A stretch of DNA of 64,000 nt from Mycobacterium sp. GA-0227b (GTDB lineage Bacteria; Actinomycetota; Actinomycetes; Mycobacteriales; Mycobacteriaceae), in NCBI RefSeq assembly GCF_001499855.1, contig NZ_LQIK01000012.1, positions 186,001-250,000 of the forward strand, written 5' to 3'. Positions 1 through 8,325 of this stretch are shown here, piece by piece. Each line of letters starts with the position of its first letter. The stretch's first letter is position 1. The position numbers and the translations under genes were made by a program. The notes below the pieces were generated by a model. The model made no database searches, was not told where the DNA came from, and saw only the letters and a program-made list of their open reading frames with translations.

Positions 1-213
1 GAGGTCGACAAGGTCATCGCGACGCTCAAGTCCGGTCCCGCGGTCGCACTGCGCAAGACCAAGCACGCGATCAACGCCGCCACGCTCACCGAGTTCGAAG
101 GCGCACTGGAACGCGAAAAGCAGGGCCAGTTGTCGCTTCTCGATTCGCACGACTTCCGCGAAGGCACCAAGGCCTTCCAGCAGCGCAGGCAAGCCAACTT
201 CTCCGACTTCTAA
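1..213 (+). CDS. Enoyl-CoA hydratase/isomerase, C-terminal fragment (cut by window edge)
   Basis: The frame is open from base 1 and ends at TAA 211-213, giving the last 70 residues of a crotonase-type protein. The tail contains KSGPAVALRKTKHAIN, then LTEFEGALEREKQGQ and HDFREGTKAFQQRR, the usual C-terminal helices of enoyl-CoA hydratases where a DFREG-like block precedes the closing basic residues. The active-site part lies outside the window, so the acyl-CoA substrate cannot be inferred. It is probably a beta-oxidation enzyme. Confidence 0.75.
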   Translation, partial: EVDKVIATLKSGPAVALRKTKHAINAATLTEFEGALEREKQGQLSLLDSHDFREGTKAFQQRRQANFSDF

Positions 214-224
214 CCCTTGTAAGG

Positions 225-284
225 GCGAACAGACGCAAACTGTCCGGATTCGCGGCGGTTTTTGGGCACTTCGCGTCTGCTCGC
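225..284. repeat. Imperfect inverted repeat downstream of the hydratase
   Basis: Arms GCGAACAGACGC (225-236) and GCGTCTGCTCGC (273-284) pair at 11 of 12 positions around a 36-nt loop. They sit just after the hydratase stop and before the MFS start. The right-arm sequence GCGTCTGCTCGC recurs singly near 27374. It could be a terminator-like hairpin or an interspersed palindromic unit. Confidence 0.4.
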
Positions 285-334
285 GCCGAGAAAATCGGTG
301 GACTCGGTGCCCGCGCATCGGCAACCATCGACGG

Positions 335-1612
335 GTGAGTACGCAGTTCGACATCCAACAGCCGGTGCACAACACCGGCGGCTGGCGTGTGCTCGCACCG
401 TTCCGGATTCGCGAGTACCGCCTGCTGATCGCGGCGGTCTCACTGTCGATCTTCGCCGACGGCATGTTCGCGGTCGTGTTGGCCATGCAGGTCATCGCAC
501 TCGACAACGATCCCGTATCGCTGTCGATCGTGACGACGTGCTTCGCCGCCGCCCTGGTCGCCTTCGTGTTGATCGGCGGGATTGCCGCCGACCGGTTCCA
601 CCAACGCGCGATCATCATCGCGGTCGAGACGGTCAACGTGCTCGCCTCGTCGGCGATCGCGGTGCTGGGACTGCTTGGTGCTCTGCAGATCTGGCACTTG
701 GCGGTGGGCGCGGCGGCCCTGGGCACCGCGGCGGCGTTCTTCTTCCCCGCCTACAGCGCGATCCTGCCGCGGATTTTGCCGCCGGAGCAGTTGCTCGCGG
801 CCAACGGTGTCGAAGGCGTGGTGCGTCCGGTCTTCCAGCGGGCGGTGGGTCCGGCCGTCGCGGGTGTGCTCGTCGGTGCGACGTTCCCCGCGCTGGGCGC
901 CGTGGCGGTGGCCGTGCTGTTCGCCGTCGGCCTGGTGCTGCTCATCGCGACCCGGCCGGCCATGAAAACCCCTGCACCACAAGAGCACCCGCATGTGTTG
1001 CGTGATCTGCGCGACGGCTTCGTGTTCGTACTCGGAACCCCGTGGTTGTTGTGGACACTGCTGTTCGCGAGCATTTTCGTGCTGGTGGTGCTGGGGCCGA
1101 TCGAGGTGTTGCTGCCATTCATCGCCAAGGACCGCTTCGCCGACGGGGCACGGATGTACGGGTTCATTCTCGCGTTCTTCGGTGTGGGCAGCGCCCTCGG
1201 CGCGCTGACGGTGTCGTCGGGCCGGATGCCGCGGCGATATCTGTCGGTGATGCTGGCGATGTGGAGTCTCGGCGCCATTCCGCTCATCGTGTTCGGCTTC
1301 ACCACGTCGTTCCCGGTGATGGCGGCCGCGACGTTCGTCATCGGGTTCACTGACGGCGCGGGCATGGTCATCTGGGGCACGCTGCTACAGCGACGGGTGC
1401 CGACGGCGATGCTGGGCCGCGTGTCGAGCCTGGACTTCTTCGTCTCGCTGGCGTTCATGCCGGTGTCGTTCGCGATCATGGGTCCGCTGTCGAAAGTCGT
1501 GTCGATGCAGACGATTTTCCTCGTCGCCGGCATCGTCCCCGTGCTGGTGGCGGCGGTCGCGGTGGGGGCGGCCGGGATGCGTCGCGACGAGTTGGCCCAC
1601 CCGTTGCGCTGA
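335..1612 (+). CDS. MFS transporter
   Basis: A 425-residue polytopic membrane protein with about 12 hydrophobic segments, as in the major facilitator superfamily. The loop GIAADRFHQRAI (about residues 80-92) matches the MFS loop 2-3 signature G-x-x-x-D-R-x-x-R. It most resembles the drug/siderophore-exporter branch (enterobactin or macrolide-type permeases). A short polar N-terminus precedes the first helix. The GTG start at 335 is chosen because similarity to the family begins soon after it. It is convergent with the CPBP gene, with one base between the stop codons. The substrate is unknown. Confidence 0.8.
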   Translation: MSTQFDIQQPVHNTGGWRVLAPFRIREYRLLIAAVSLSIFADGMFAVVLAMQVIALDNDPVSLSIVTTCFAAALVAFVLIGGIAADRFHQRAIIIAVETVNVLASSAIAVLGLLGALQIWHLAVGAAALGTAAAFFFPAYSAILPRILPPEQLLAANGVEGVVRPVFQRAVGPAVAGVLVGATFPALGAVAVAVLFAVGLVLLIATRPAMKTPAPQEHPHVLRDLRDGFVFVLGTPWLLWTLLFASIFVLVVLGPIEVLLPFIAKDRFADGARMYGFILAFFGVGSALGALTVSSGRMPRRYLSVMLAMWSLGAIPLIVFGFTTSFPVMAAATFVIGFTDGAGMVIWGTLLQRRVPTAMLGRVSSLDFFVSLAFMPVSFAIMGPLSKVVSMQTIFLVAGIVPVLVAAVAVGAAGMRRDELAHPLR

Positions 1613-1613
1613 A

Positions 1614-2333
1614 CTAGACGCCGAAGATCGGCGGCAGCGCGAGCACCATGACCAACCCCCAGAAGAAGTGGGTGAGCATCGGTGCGAGTATGCCGCCGGT
1701 CGCTCGGCGTTCCAGCGCGCAGACCGTGCCGAGAATGATCGCGGCGAAGCCGAGCATCGGGTTGCCGGTGGTGGCCGACGTCGCGATGACATAAAGCACG
1801 GTCGAGATCAACGCGGGGTGAAAACGGCCCAGCGCCGTGTACATCGCGCCGCGGAAGAACATCTCCTCGGCCACACCGTTGACCACGGTGATGAAGACCA
1901 CCAGCGCCAGTGGCCCGTAATCGGCGAATTCCAGTACCCGGGTGATGTATTCGCGTACGCCGGGAATCTCGCGCGCGATCAGACCGCCGATGACGAACGC
2001 CGCGCCCAACGCCAACCCGACGCCGGTGCCGGTGATCACGGGCCGCTGGTTTCGGCCGCGGAACCTCACGCAGCCCAGGTGCAGGGGTCCGGACAGGACG
2101 GCGCCGACGGCCCACACCCCCGCCAGCGCCAGCGTCAGCCAGTAGAACGAGTCGTCACCGGGCGGCCGGGTCAGCGAATAGCCCAGCAGCGCAGCGCCGA
2201 TCACCAGCACGACCGCGACCACGATCCGCCTGCGCCTGATGACTGCGGGCGGTTCGTGGTGCGGAACGGCGACGGTGGTCGCGATCTCGCGGATCTCCTG
2301 CAGGAGTCCGGCGCGCGGCTGCGTCTCCGTCAT
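1614..2333 (-). CDS. CPBP family intramembrane metalloprotease
   Basis: A 239-residue membrane protein with the CPBP (CAAX protease / Abi) signature: the EExxxR motif appears as EEMFFRG (about residues 155-161) and a later His lies in LTHFFWG near the C-terminus. These residues bind zinc in Rce1-type enzymes. At least six hydrophobic segments are visible. Its ATG overlaps the stop of the upstream NAD-binding protein by four bases (ATGA), so the two are translationally coupled. Members process prenylated or bacteriocin-type peptides, or serve in immunity. The target here is unknown. Confidence 0.8.
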   Translation of the reverse strand: MTETQPRAGLLQEIREIATTVAVPHHEPPAVIRRRRIVVAVVLVIGAALLGYSLTRPPGDDSFYWLTLALAGVWAVGAVLSGPLHLGCVRFRGRNQRPVITGTGVGLALGAAFVIGGLIAREIPGVREYITRVLEFADYGPLALVVFITVVNGVAEEMFFRGAMYTALGRFHPALISTVLYVIATSATTGNPMLGFAAIILGTVCALERRATGGILAPMLTHFFWGLVMVLALPPIFGV

Positions 2334-3478
2334 GCCGGGCTCGCCTTCGGCACCAGGTTGAGAAGCGTATCGAGCCCCGTGCGGACCACTCCGGCTACCG
2401 GTCCGGGAACGCCGCCGATGAGTCCGAGCGCGGGCCGGACGATTCCGGGTGTCACCGCGCCGGCCATCTGCTTGAGGCGCAGTGTGTCTCCGCCGGCCCA
2501 GTCGGGGTCGGTGTCGGCGAGGTGGTGCGGGTCGGTGAGCTCGTCGACGGGTTTGCGCCGACGACTGCCCAGGGACCGCCTGATCGCATCGTCGATCCCG
2601 ACCAATCCGCCCGGCGGGTCGGGCACGTGCTCGCGCAGCCGCGTTTCCGAGGCGATCATCGGATGGTCAAGGGACTGAACCAGATCCGCCGCCAGCCCGC
2701 CCGGCACGGGCAACACCACCGCCGTCACCCACGACACCAGCCCGGTGTCGACGCCGTCGACCGGCAGTTCGGCCCGCCACTTGCCGGATATCCGCGCATA
2801 GGTCCGAAGCAACTCGGCGTATGACGTCGTTTCCGCGCCGGTGATGTCGTAGGCCCCCGCGGGCACGCGATCGCTGTCCGCGGCGGCGATGAGGTAGTGC
2901 AGAACGTCGCAGATCGAGATCGGGTCGATCGGGTTCGACGACCACGACGGCAGCGGAAACACCACGAACCGGTCGCCGACGTAGCGCAGCATCTCGAACG
3001 ACGTCGACCCTGCCCCGATGATGATCGCCGCGCCCAGCCACACCACATCGGCACCGCCGTCAATGTGCAGCGCTTCGGCCACTTCGGCGCGGCTGCTCAG
3101 GTGCTCGGACAGATCGTCGCCATCCGGCACGAACCCGCCCAGGTACACGATCCGCCGGACACCGGCGTCCTTGGCGGCCCGCGCCACGTTGGCCGCCGCC
3201 CGGTTGTCCGCGTCCCGGAAGTCGGGTTCCCCGATGCCGTGCACAAGGTAGTAGAGGACATCGACGGGCCCGGCGTCGGCGAATGCCGACCGCGCCGAGG
3301 CCTCGTCGTGCGCGTCCAACTCGACGGCGGTGACGCGGTCCTGCCAACCGAAATCGGCCAATCTGTCGCGGTTTCGGCTCGCCGCCACGACGTCATGCCC
3401 CTCCGACAGCAGGGCGTCGACGAGCCGGGAGCCGACATAACCGGTCGCGCCGGTCACCAGGGTGCGCACACGTTTCAC
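2330..3478 (-). CDS. NAD(P)-binding SDR/NmrA-like protein
   Basis: A 382-residue extended or atypical SDR. The N-terminus reads RTLVTGATGYVGSRLVDALL, the Rossmann GxxGxxG nucleotide site. The middle (YYLVHGIG, GVRRIVYLGGFVPDG, WLGAAIIIGAGSTSFEMLRY) follows the NmrA/YbjT-like nucleoside-diphosphate-sugar epimerase fold found in many mycobacterial proteins. The usual YxxxK catalytic pair is not evident. It is first of a two-gene operon with the CPBP protease. The function may be redox sensing or quinone reduction, but no substrate can be assigned. Confidence 0.7.
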   Translation of the reverse strand: MKRVRTLVTGATGYVGSRLVDALLSEGHDVVAASRNRDRLADFGWQDRVTAVELDAHDEASARSAFADAGPVDVLYYLVHGIGEPDFRDADNRAAANVARAAKDAGVRRIVYLGGFVPDGDDLSEHLSSRAEVAEALHIDGGADVVWLGAAIIIGAGSTSFEMLRYVGDRFVVFPLPSWSSNPIDPISICDVLHYLIAAADSDRVPAGAYDITGAETTSYAELLRTYARISGKWRAELPVDGVDTGLVSWVTAVVLPVPGGLAADLVQSLDHPMIASETRLREHVPDPPGGLVGIDDAIRRSLGSRRRKPVDELTDPHHLADTDPDWAGGDTLRLKQMAGAVTPGIVRPALGLIGGVPGPVAGVVRTGLDTLLNLVPKASPA

Positions 3479-3512
3479 GGTACGGCTGTACCCGGATCGG
3501 TCCCGACGGAAT

Positions 3513-4037
3513 CTAGGCCGTCGCGTCGCGGTGCAGATCGATGAGCCGCTGATACACCTGCGCGTTGTGCCGGTTGTGGGCGACCTCGGCGTCGCTCAGG
3601 TCGCGTCGCACCTTGCCCGGGACGCCCGCGACCAGTGAGCGCGGCGGCACCACGAATCCCTGAGGCACCACCGCGCCCGCGGCGATGAGCGAGCCCTGGC
3701 CGATCGTCGCGCCGTTGAGGATGACCGCGCCCATGCCGATGAGCGCTCCGTCTTCGACGACGCAGCCGTGCAGGACGGCGTTGTGCCCGACGCTGACCTC
3801 CGCGCCGATGCTGACCGGGAACTCCGGATCGACGTGGATGGTCACGCCGTCCTGGATGTTGGTGCCGAAGCCGATGTCGACGGGTTCGGCCTCCGCGCGC
3901 AGCGTCGCGCCGTACCAGACGCTGGCCCGTGCGGCGAGCGTCACCTGACCGATCAGGCTCGCGTTCGGCGCCGCCCACGCTTCAGCGTGCAGCGACGGTG
4001 TGCGGCCACGAATGGAGACGATCAGCGGCTCAGGCAT
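3513..4037 (-). CDS. Gamma-carbonic-anhydrase-like hexapeptide-repeat protein
   Basis: A 174-residue left-handed beta-helix protein of the PaaY/YrdA/gamma-CA family. Hexapeptide repeats run through ASLIGQVTLAARASVWYGATLRAE. The three zinc-ligand histidines of the family are present: one in TIHVDPE and two in SVGHNAVLHG. The C-terminal helix contains VAGVPGKVRRDL, typical of the family. The start at MPEPLIVSIRG (4037) is chosen; an in-frame ATG at 4046 adds three residues, and still earlier starts add low-complexity sequence not typical of the family. It is divergent from the fasciclin gene. Carbonic anhydrase activity is possible but unproven for many relatives. Confidence 0.8.
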   Translation of the reverse strand: MPEPLIVSIRGRTPSLHAEAWAAPNASLIGQVTLAARASVWYGATLRAEAEPVDIGFGTNIQDGVTIHVDPEFPVSIGAEVSVGHNAVLHGCVVEDGALIGMGAVILNGATIGQGSLIAAGAVVPQGFVVPPRSLVAGVPGKVRRDLSDAEVAHNRHNAQVYQRLIDLHRDATA

Positions 4038-4207
4038 GCGCGTCATCGTATTCACCGGCCGTTGGCCGACGAGACAGCAGCGTGTGGGGAGATCGGCAAT
4101 GCGCAGGTCAGACGCTTGCGGCGAACGTTTGGCGAGGTGAGGACTTTGGCACTGGCGCGGCCGTGCCTCTAACATCCCTTGCGACCTGTCTAGCCGAGGA
4201 GCCGCAA

Positions 4208-4954
4208 GTGAAGACCCGCACCCGCAAAGCCATCGGTGCCACGGCCGGGATCGCCGCGATGGCGCTCTCGGTGCCGCTGGCCGTCACCGCATACGCCGAT
4301 CCGCCCGCGCCCGAGCAGCCGGCCGAGCCGACCACCACCGCGGTGATCGAGATCCCGAATCCGGAGGGGTCGGGCTGCGACGCGTTCAAGGAGGCGGTGC
4401 CCGACTGGAAATCGCTGAACGCCCTGCCGGTCGGACAGGCGCTGCAAGCCATCCCGGACGCCAGCACCTTCTACTCCGCGATCTCGGGTGGGTTCAACCC
4501 CGCGGTCAACGTCGTGCCGGTCCTGGAGAACGGCCCGTACGTGGTGTTCGCGCCGACGAACGAGGCGTTCGCGGCGCTGCCGCCTGCTCAACTGGACGCG
4601 CTGAAGGCGAACCCCGCCGCGCTGACGGACCTCGTCTATTACCACGTGTTCCTCGGGGTCCTCGGCCCCAAGGACGTCGAGGGTCAGCGGCCCACCCAGC
4701 AGGGTGCGGAGATCAAGGTGACCGGTGAGAACGCCGACATCGAGATCAACGACACCGCGAAGGTGGTCTGCGGTGGGATCCAGGCGGCCAACGCCCGGAT
4801 CTACCTGATCGACACGGTGCTCGACCCGGCCAAGGCACCGGCGGCGGCCACGCCGTCCGCGACGTCGACCACCACGACTACGACGACCACGACCACTGCG
4901 GCGACGACCGAGCCGACCGAGCCGACGCCGGCCGCAGACGCGCCGATCGGCTGA
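4208..4954 (+). CDS. Secreted fasciclin (FAS1) domain protein
   Basis: A 248-residue exported protein. The GTG start at 4208 follows GAGGAG by six bases and opens a signal peptide (KTRTRKAIGATAGIAAMALSVPLAVTAYA). A single FAS1 domain follows, with the conserved box GPYVVFAPTNEAFAALP and the second box LVYYHVFLG. The C-terminus is a Thr-rich stretch (ten or more consecutive T codons) and a T/E/P/A tail, resembling a glycosylatable wall-spanning stalk. It is related to the MPT70/MPT83 type of mycobacterial FAS1 proteins, which act in cell adhesion and envelope contacts. No lipobox is seen. Confidence 0.82.
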   Translation: MKTRTRKAIGATAGIAAMALSVPLAVTAYADPPAPEQPAEPTTTAVIEIPNPEGSGCDAFKEAVPDWKSLNALPVGQALQAIPDASTFYSAISGGFNPAVNVVPVLENGPYVVFAPTNEAFAALPPAQLDALKANPAALTDLVYYHVFLGVLGPKDVEGQRPTQQGAEIKVTGENADIEINDTAKVVCGGIQAANARIYLIDTVLDPAKAPAAATPSATSTTTTTTTTTTAATTEPTEPTPAADAPIG

Positions 4955-4967
4955 CGCTCTTCGCGAT

Positions 4968-5010
4968 TTCGGTGTAGTTGGTTGCGCCCACCGCAACCAA
5001 CTACACCGAA
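4968..5010. terminator. Perfect 19-bp inverted repeat between convergent genes
   Basis: The arms at 4968-4986 and 4992-5010 are exact reverse complements (left arm TTCGGTGTAGTTGGTTGCG) around a 5-nt loop CCCAC. They lie between the stop of the fasciclin gene (4954) and that of the acyl-CoA dehydrogenase (5021). The symmetry and position fit a bidirectional intrinsic terminator. There is no U-tract, which is common in mycobacteria. Confidence 0.7.
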
Positions 5011-5020
5011 TCGGCTTGTC

Positions 5021-6163
5021 TTATACGCCCAAGTCGCGGCCGATGATCTCCTTCATGATCTCGGTGGTACCGCCGAAGATCGTCTGGATGCGTCCGTCGA
5101 CGTAGGCCCGCGCCACGCGGTACTCCATCATGTAGCCGTAGCCGCCGTGCAGCTGCACGCAGCTGTCGACCACCTTCTTGGCGACCTCGGTGGCCCACCA
5201 CTTGGCCTTGGCCGCCTCGACCGCGGTGAGCTCACCGTCGACGACGGCGCGCAGGCAGCGGTCGATGTAGTTCTCGGTGACCTCGAGCTCGGTGTCCATC
5301 TCGGCGAGCAGGAACCGGTTGTGCTGGAAGCTGCCGATCGGCTGGCCGAATGCCTTGCGGTCCTTGGCATATTGCAGCGTCTCCTCCCAGACCGCGCGGG
5401 CCCCGGCGATCGCCGAGATCGCGATCGACAACCGTTCCGACGGCAGGTTGGTCATCAGGTGGTAGAAGCCGCGGCCTTCCTTGCCCAGCACGTTGGCGGC
5501 GGGCACCCGGACGTTCTCGAAGTGCAGCTCCGAGGTGTCCTGCGAGTGCAGACCCATCTTGTCGAGCTTGCGGCCGCGGCTGAAGCCCTCCATGTCGCGC
5601 TCGACGACCAGCAGCGTGAAGCCCTTGTGGCCGGCTTCGGGATCGGTGCGGGCCACCACCACGCAGAGGTCGCAGTTGATGCCCGACGAGATGAATGTCT
5701 TGGAGCCGTTGACAATCCAGTCGTCACCGTCACGCACCGCGGAGGTGCGGATGCCGGCCAGGTCGCTGCCCGCGCCGGGCTCGGTCATCGCGACCGCGAT
5801 GATGGTCTCCCCGCTGGTGATGCCGGGCAGCCAGCGCTGCTTCTGCTCGTCGTTGGTCAGGTCCTTGAAGTACGGCCCGACGACGTCGTTGTGCAGGCTC
5901 AGCGCCGGTCCGTGTGCGCCGGAGCGGGCCATCTCCTCGTCGATGATCGCGTTGAACCGGAAGTCGTCGGAGCCGCCGCCGCCGTATTCCTCGGGCATGT
6001 TGAACCCGATGAGCCCGTATTTGCCTGCTGCGGTGTACGCCGACCGGTCGACGATGCGCTCGGTCTCCCACTTCTCCTGATTGGGAATGAGTTCGCGTTC
6101 GATGTACTCCCGCACGGTTTCCCGGAACGCCTCGTGCTCGGCGTCGTAGATAGCTCTCTTCAC
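5021..6163 (-). CDS. Acyl-CoA dehydrogenase
   Basis: A 380-residue FAD-dependent acyl-CoA dehydrogenase of full family length, catalysing alpha,beta-desaturation of an acyl-CoA. Visible features: the substrate/FAD block AVAMTEPGAGSDLAGIRT (about 125-142), VNGSKTFISSG, the helix QYAKDRKAFGQPIGSFQHNRFLLAEM, and the C-terminal QLHGGYGYMMEYRVARAYVD with IFGGTTEIMKEIIGR. The position that holds Glu in the YEGT motif of medium-chain enzymes is Gly (FGGT), as in long-chain and isovaleryl-type enzymes whose base lies in an earlier helix. It is last of the thiolase-hydratase-dehydrogenase operon, starting four bases after the hydratase stop. Confidence 0.9.
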   Translation of the reverse strand: MKRAIYDAEHEAFRETVREYIERELIPNQEKWETERIVDRSAYTAAGKYGLIGFNMPEEYGGGGSDDFRFNAIIDEEMARSGAHGPALSLHNDVVGPYFKDLTNDEQKQRWLPGITSGETIIAVAMTEPGAGSDLAGIRTSAVRDGDDWIVNGSKTFISSGINCDLCVVVARTDPEAGHKGFTLLVVERDMEGFSRGRKLDKMGLHSQDTSELHFENVRVPAANVLGKEGRGFYHLMTNLPSERLSIAISAIAGARAVWEETLQYAKDRKAFGQPIGSFQHNRFLLAEMDTELEVTENYIDRCLRAVVDGELTAVEAAKAKWWATEVAKKVVDSCVQLHGGYGYMMEYRVARAYVDGRIQTIFGGTTEIMKEIIGRDLGV

Positions 6164-6167
6164 TTGG

Positions 6168-6974
6168 TCACTTGGCCTTCCAAACAGGCTGGCGCTTCTC
6201 GGCGAAGGCCAGCGGTCCTTCTTTGGCGTCCTCGGAACGGATCACGGTCCCGATTTCACGCATGGTCCTCGTCCACCCGGCTTCGTCGCCGGTGATGACG
6301 CCGTCGTCGACGCCCATCGCCACCCGCTTGCTCGCCCACACCGCAAGCGGCGCATTGCAGGTGATCCGTTCGGCGAGCGCAAGTGCCGCGTCGACCGCGG
6401 TCCCGTCGGGAACCACCTGGTTGATGAGGCCCCACTTGAGCGCGTCGGCCGACGACATCGGCTCGCCGGTGAACAGCAGCTCCATCGCGACCTTGCGGGG
6501 AAGATGGTCGACGATGCGGAACACGCCGCCCGCTGCGGCGATGAGCCCCCGCTTCACCTCGGGCAGACCGAATTTCGCGCGCTCCTCGGCGACCACCAGA
6601 TCACTGGCAAGCGCGAGTTCGGTGCCGCCGCCCAACGCGGTGCCGTTGACCGCAGCGATGGTCGGTTTGTCGATGTAATGGTGCACGTAGCCTGCGAAGC
6701 CCCACTCACCGTGCTCGGGGTGGAAGAGATTTTCCCGCCGCGAGATGGCCTTGAGATCGGCTCCGGCGCAAAAGGACTCACCTGCTCCGGTGATCACCAC
6801 CGCGCGAACCTCGGGGTCGTCCTGCGCCTCCTGCAGAGCGTCGCCCACCGCGGTGCTCACCGCGCTGTTGACGGCGTTGCGGGCCTCCGGCCGGTTGAGG
6901 GTGATCACCAGGACGTTGCCCCGCCGCTCGGTCAGAGCGGCGGGGACCGCAACGTCGGACGGCACAGATGTCAC
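6168..6974 (-). CDS. Enoyl-CoA hydratase/isomerase (crotonase)
   Basis: A 268-residue crotonase. Motifs: VLVITLNRPEARNAVN, oxyanion-hole segment ESFCAGADLKAI, and AAVNGTALGGGTELALASDLVVA followed by FGLPEVKRGL, which keeps the two acidic residues used for hydration (Glu in GGGTEL and Glu in LPEV). The GTG at 6974 overlaps the thiolase TGA as GTGA, which decides this start. The middle gene of a beta-oxidation operon, it hydrates the enoyl-CoA made by the neighbouring dehydrogenase. The chain-length or branched substrate is not determinable. Confidence 0.88.
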   Translation of the reverse strand: MTSVPSDVAVPAALTERRGNVLVITLNRPEARNAVNSAVSTAVGDALQEAQDDPEVRAVVITGAGESFCAGADLKAISRRENLFHPEHGEWGFAGYVHHYIDKPTIAAVNGTALGGGTELALASDLVVAEERAKFGLPEVKRGLIAAAGGVFRIVDHLPRKVAMELLFTGEPMSSADALKWGLINQVVPDGTAVDAALALAERITCNAPLAVWASKRVAMGVDDGVITGDEAGWTRTMREIGTVIRSEDAKEGPLAFAEKRQPVWKAK

Positions 6975-8116
6975 AGCAGTTCGATGATGGTGGCGTTTGC
7001 CTGGCCGCCACCCTCGCACATGGTCTGCAAGCCGTACTGAATTCCCTTGTCGCGCATGTGGTACAGCATCGTGGTCATGATGCGGGCGCCGGAGCCGCCC
7101 AGCGGGTGGCCGATCGCGATCGCGCCGCCGTTGGGATTGAGCTTCTTCTCGTCGGCACCGATGTCCTTCAGCCACGCCATCGGAACCGGGGCGAACGCCT
7201 CGTTGACCTCGAACACGCCGATGTCCTCGAGACGCAGGCCCGAGCGCTTGAGCGCCTTCTGGGTGGCGGGGATCGGCGCGGTCAGCATGATCACCGGATC
7301 GGCACCGGCCAGTACGGCGGTGTGCACCTTGGCGATCGGCTTGAGACCCAGCTCGGCGGCCTTCTCGGCGGACATGAACAGCAGCGCGGCCGAGCCGTCG
7401 GAAATCTGCGACGAGTTGCCGGCGTGGATCACGCCGTCCTCGCGGAACGCGGGCTTGAGCTGACCCATCTTCTCGATGGTGGTGCCGCGGCGGATGCCCT
7501 CGTCCTTGAGAACCGGATTACCGTCCTGGTCCTTGATCGCGACGATCTGATCGTCGAACGCACCGGAATCCTGTGCGGCAGCTGCCTTCTCGTGCGAGCC
7601 GAGGGAGAACTCGTCGAGCATGGTGCGGTCGAGGCCCCACTGCTCGGCGATCATCTCGGCGCCGATGCCCTGGTTCGGGGTCTGGCTGTAGCGGTCCTTG
7701 AAGCTCTGGGGATACGGGTTGCCGCCGCTGGCCAGCGACGCGCCCATCGGAGTGCGCGACATCGACTCCACACCGCCCGCGACGACGACGTCGTAGTGGC
7801 CGGCGATCACCCCGGCGGCGGCGAAGTGGATGGACTGCTGGCTCGACCCGCACTGGCGGTCGACCGTCACACCGGGCACGCTCTCGGGCCAGCCCGCCGC
7901 CAGCAGTGCGGTTCGGCCGATGTCGAGGGCCTGCTCGCCGGCCTGCATGACGCAGCCCCAGATCACGTCCTCGACGAGCGCCGGGTCGACCCCGGCCCGC
8001 TCCACCAGACCATTGAGGACCTGCGCGGACAGTTCGGCAGGATGCACACCGGACAGTCCTCCGTTGCGCTTGCCGACGGGCGACCGCACTGCCTCGACGA
8101 TGACGGCTTCAGCCAT
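6971..8116 (-). CDS. Acetyl-CoA acetyltransferase (thiolase family)
   Basis: A 381-residue thiolase that cleaves beta-ketoacyl-CoA. All three catalytic elements are visible: the nucleophile Cys in VDRQCGSSQQSIHFAA (about residue 90), the His in AIGHPLGGSGARI, and the acid/base Cys in QTMCEGGGQANA near the C-terminus. The start MAEAVIVEAVRSPVGK (ATG 8116) is the family-typical N-terminus; the longer in-frame extension is not. It is the first gene of the operon, followed by hydratase (4-base overlap) and acyl-CoA dehydrogenase. The 197-base gap to the divergent GntR gene carries candidate operators. Confidence 0.9.
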   Translation of the reverse strand: MAEAVIVEAVRSPVGKRNGGLSGVHPAELSAQVLNGLVERAGVDPALVEDVIWGCVMQAGEQALDIGRTALLAAGWPESVPGVTVDRQCGSSQQSIHFAAAGVIAGHYDVVVAGGVESMSRTPMGASLASGGNPYPQSFKDRYSQTPNQGIGAEMIAEQWGLDRTMLDEFSLGSHEKAAAAQDSGAFDDQIVAIKDQDGNPVLKDEGIRRGTTIEKMGQLKPAFREDGVIHAGNSSQISDGSAALLFMSAEKAAELGLKPIAKVHTAVLAGADPVIMLTAPIPATQKALKRSGLRLEDIGVFEVNEAFAPVPMAWLKDIGADEKKLNPNGGAIAIGHPLGGSGARIMTTMLYHMRDKGIQYGLQTMCEGGGQANATIIELL

Positions 8117-8140
8117 GGAACAACTCCTTCGAAAGGTTTG

Positions 8141-8154
8141 GTGGGATCTCCCAC
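8141..8154. promoter_or_regulatory. Candidate operator: GTGGGA-TC-TCCCAC palindrome
   Basis: Perfect 6-bp arms around a 2-bp centre, 24 bases upstream of the thiolase start and within the divergent region shared with the GntR/FadR-type gene. Position and symmetry fit a regulator site. Assigning it to that regulator is inference. Confidence 0.45.
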
Positions 8155-8192
8155 AAAGGTCCACCATCGAACGTAGAGGAACAAAGTTTACT

Positions 8193-8214
8193 AGGTCAAC
8201 CTACTGGTTGGTAG
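8193..8214. promoter_or_regulatory. Composite inverted-repeat site in the thiolase-GntR divergent region
   Basis: Two nested symmetric elements, AGGTcaACCT (8193-8202) and CTACtggttgGTAG (8201-8214), share bases. GGT...ACC half-sites are common among FadR-subfamily GntR operators. Either element could control both divergent transcripts. Confidence 0.35.
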
Positions 8215-8325
8215 GCTGCGACGCATCCAGGCGCCCGCGGCGCCAACCTCCCGCTCTTTATCGCACATGGTTTACTGAGTTGCATAGCTGGACAACCGGC
8301 CAGTGGCAACGTCGTGGGAGTGGGA

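Noticed and set aside
4038..4175. 46-codon N-terminal extension of the gamma-CA-like protein
   Set aside because: It lacks hexapeptide pattern or a signal peptide and would run into the divergent promoter region.
4854..4935. Thr codon run in the fasciclin gene as a possible slippage tract or microsatellite
   Set aside because: The repeats are mixed ACC/ACG/ACT codons, not a homogeneous tract, so it is better read as a Thr-rich stalk.
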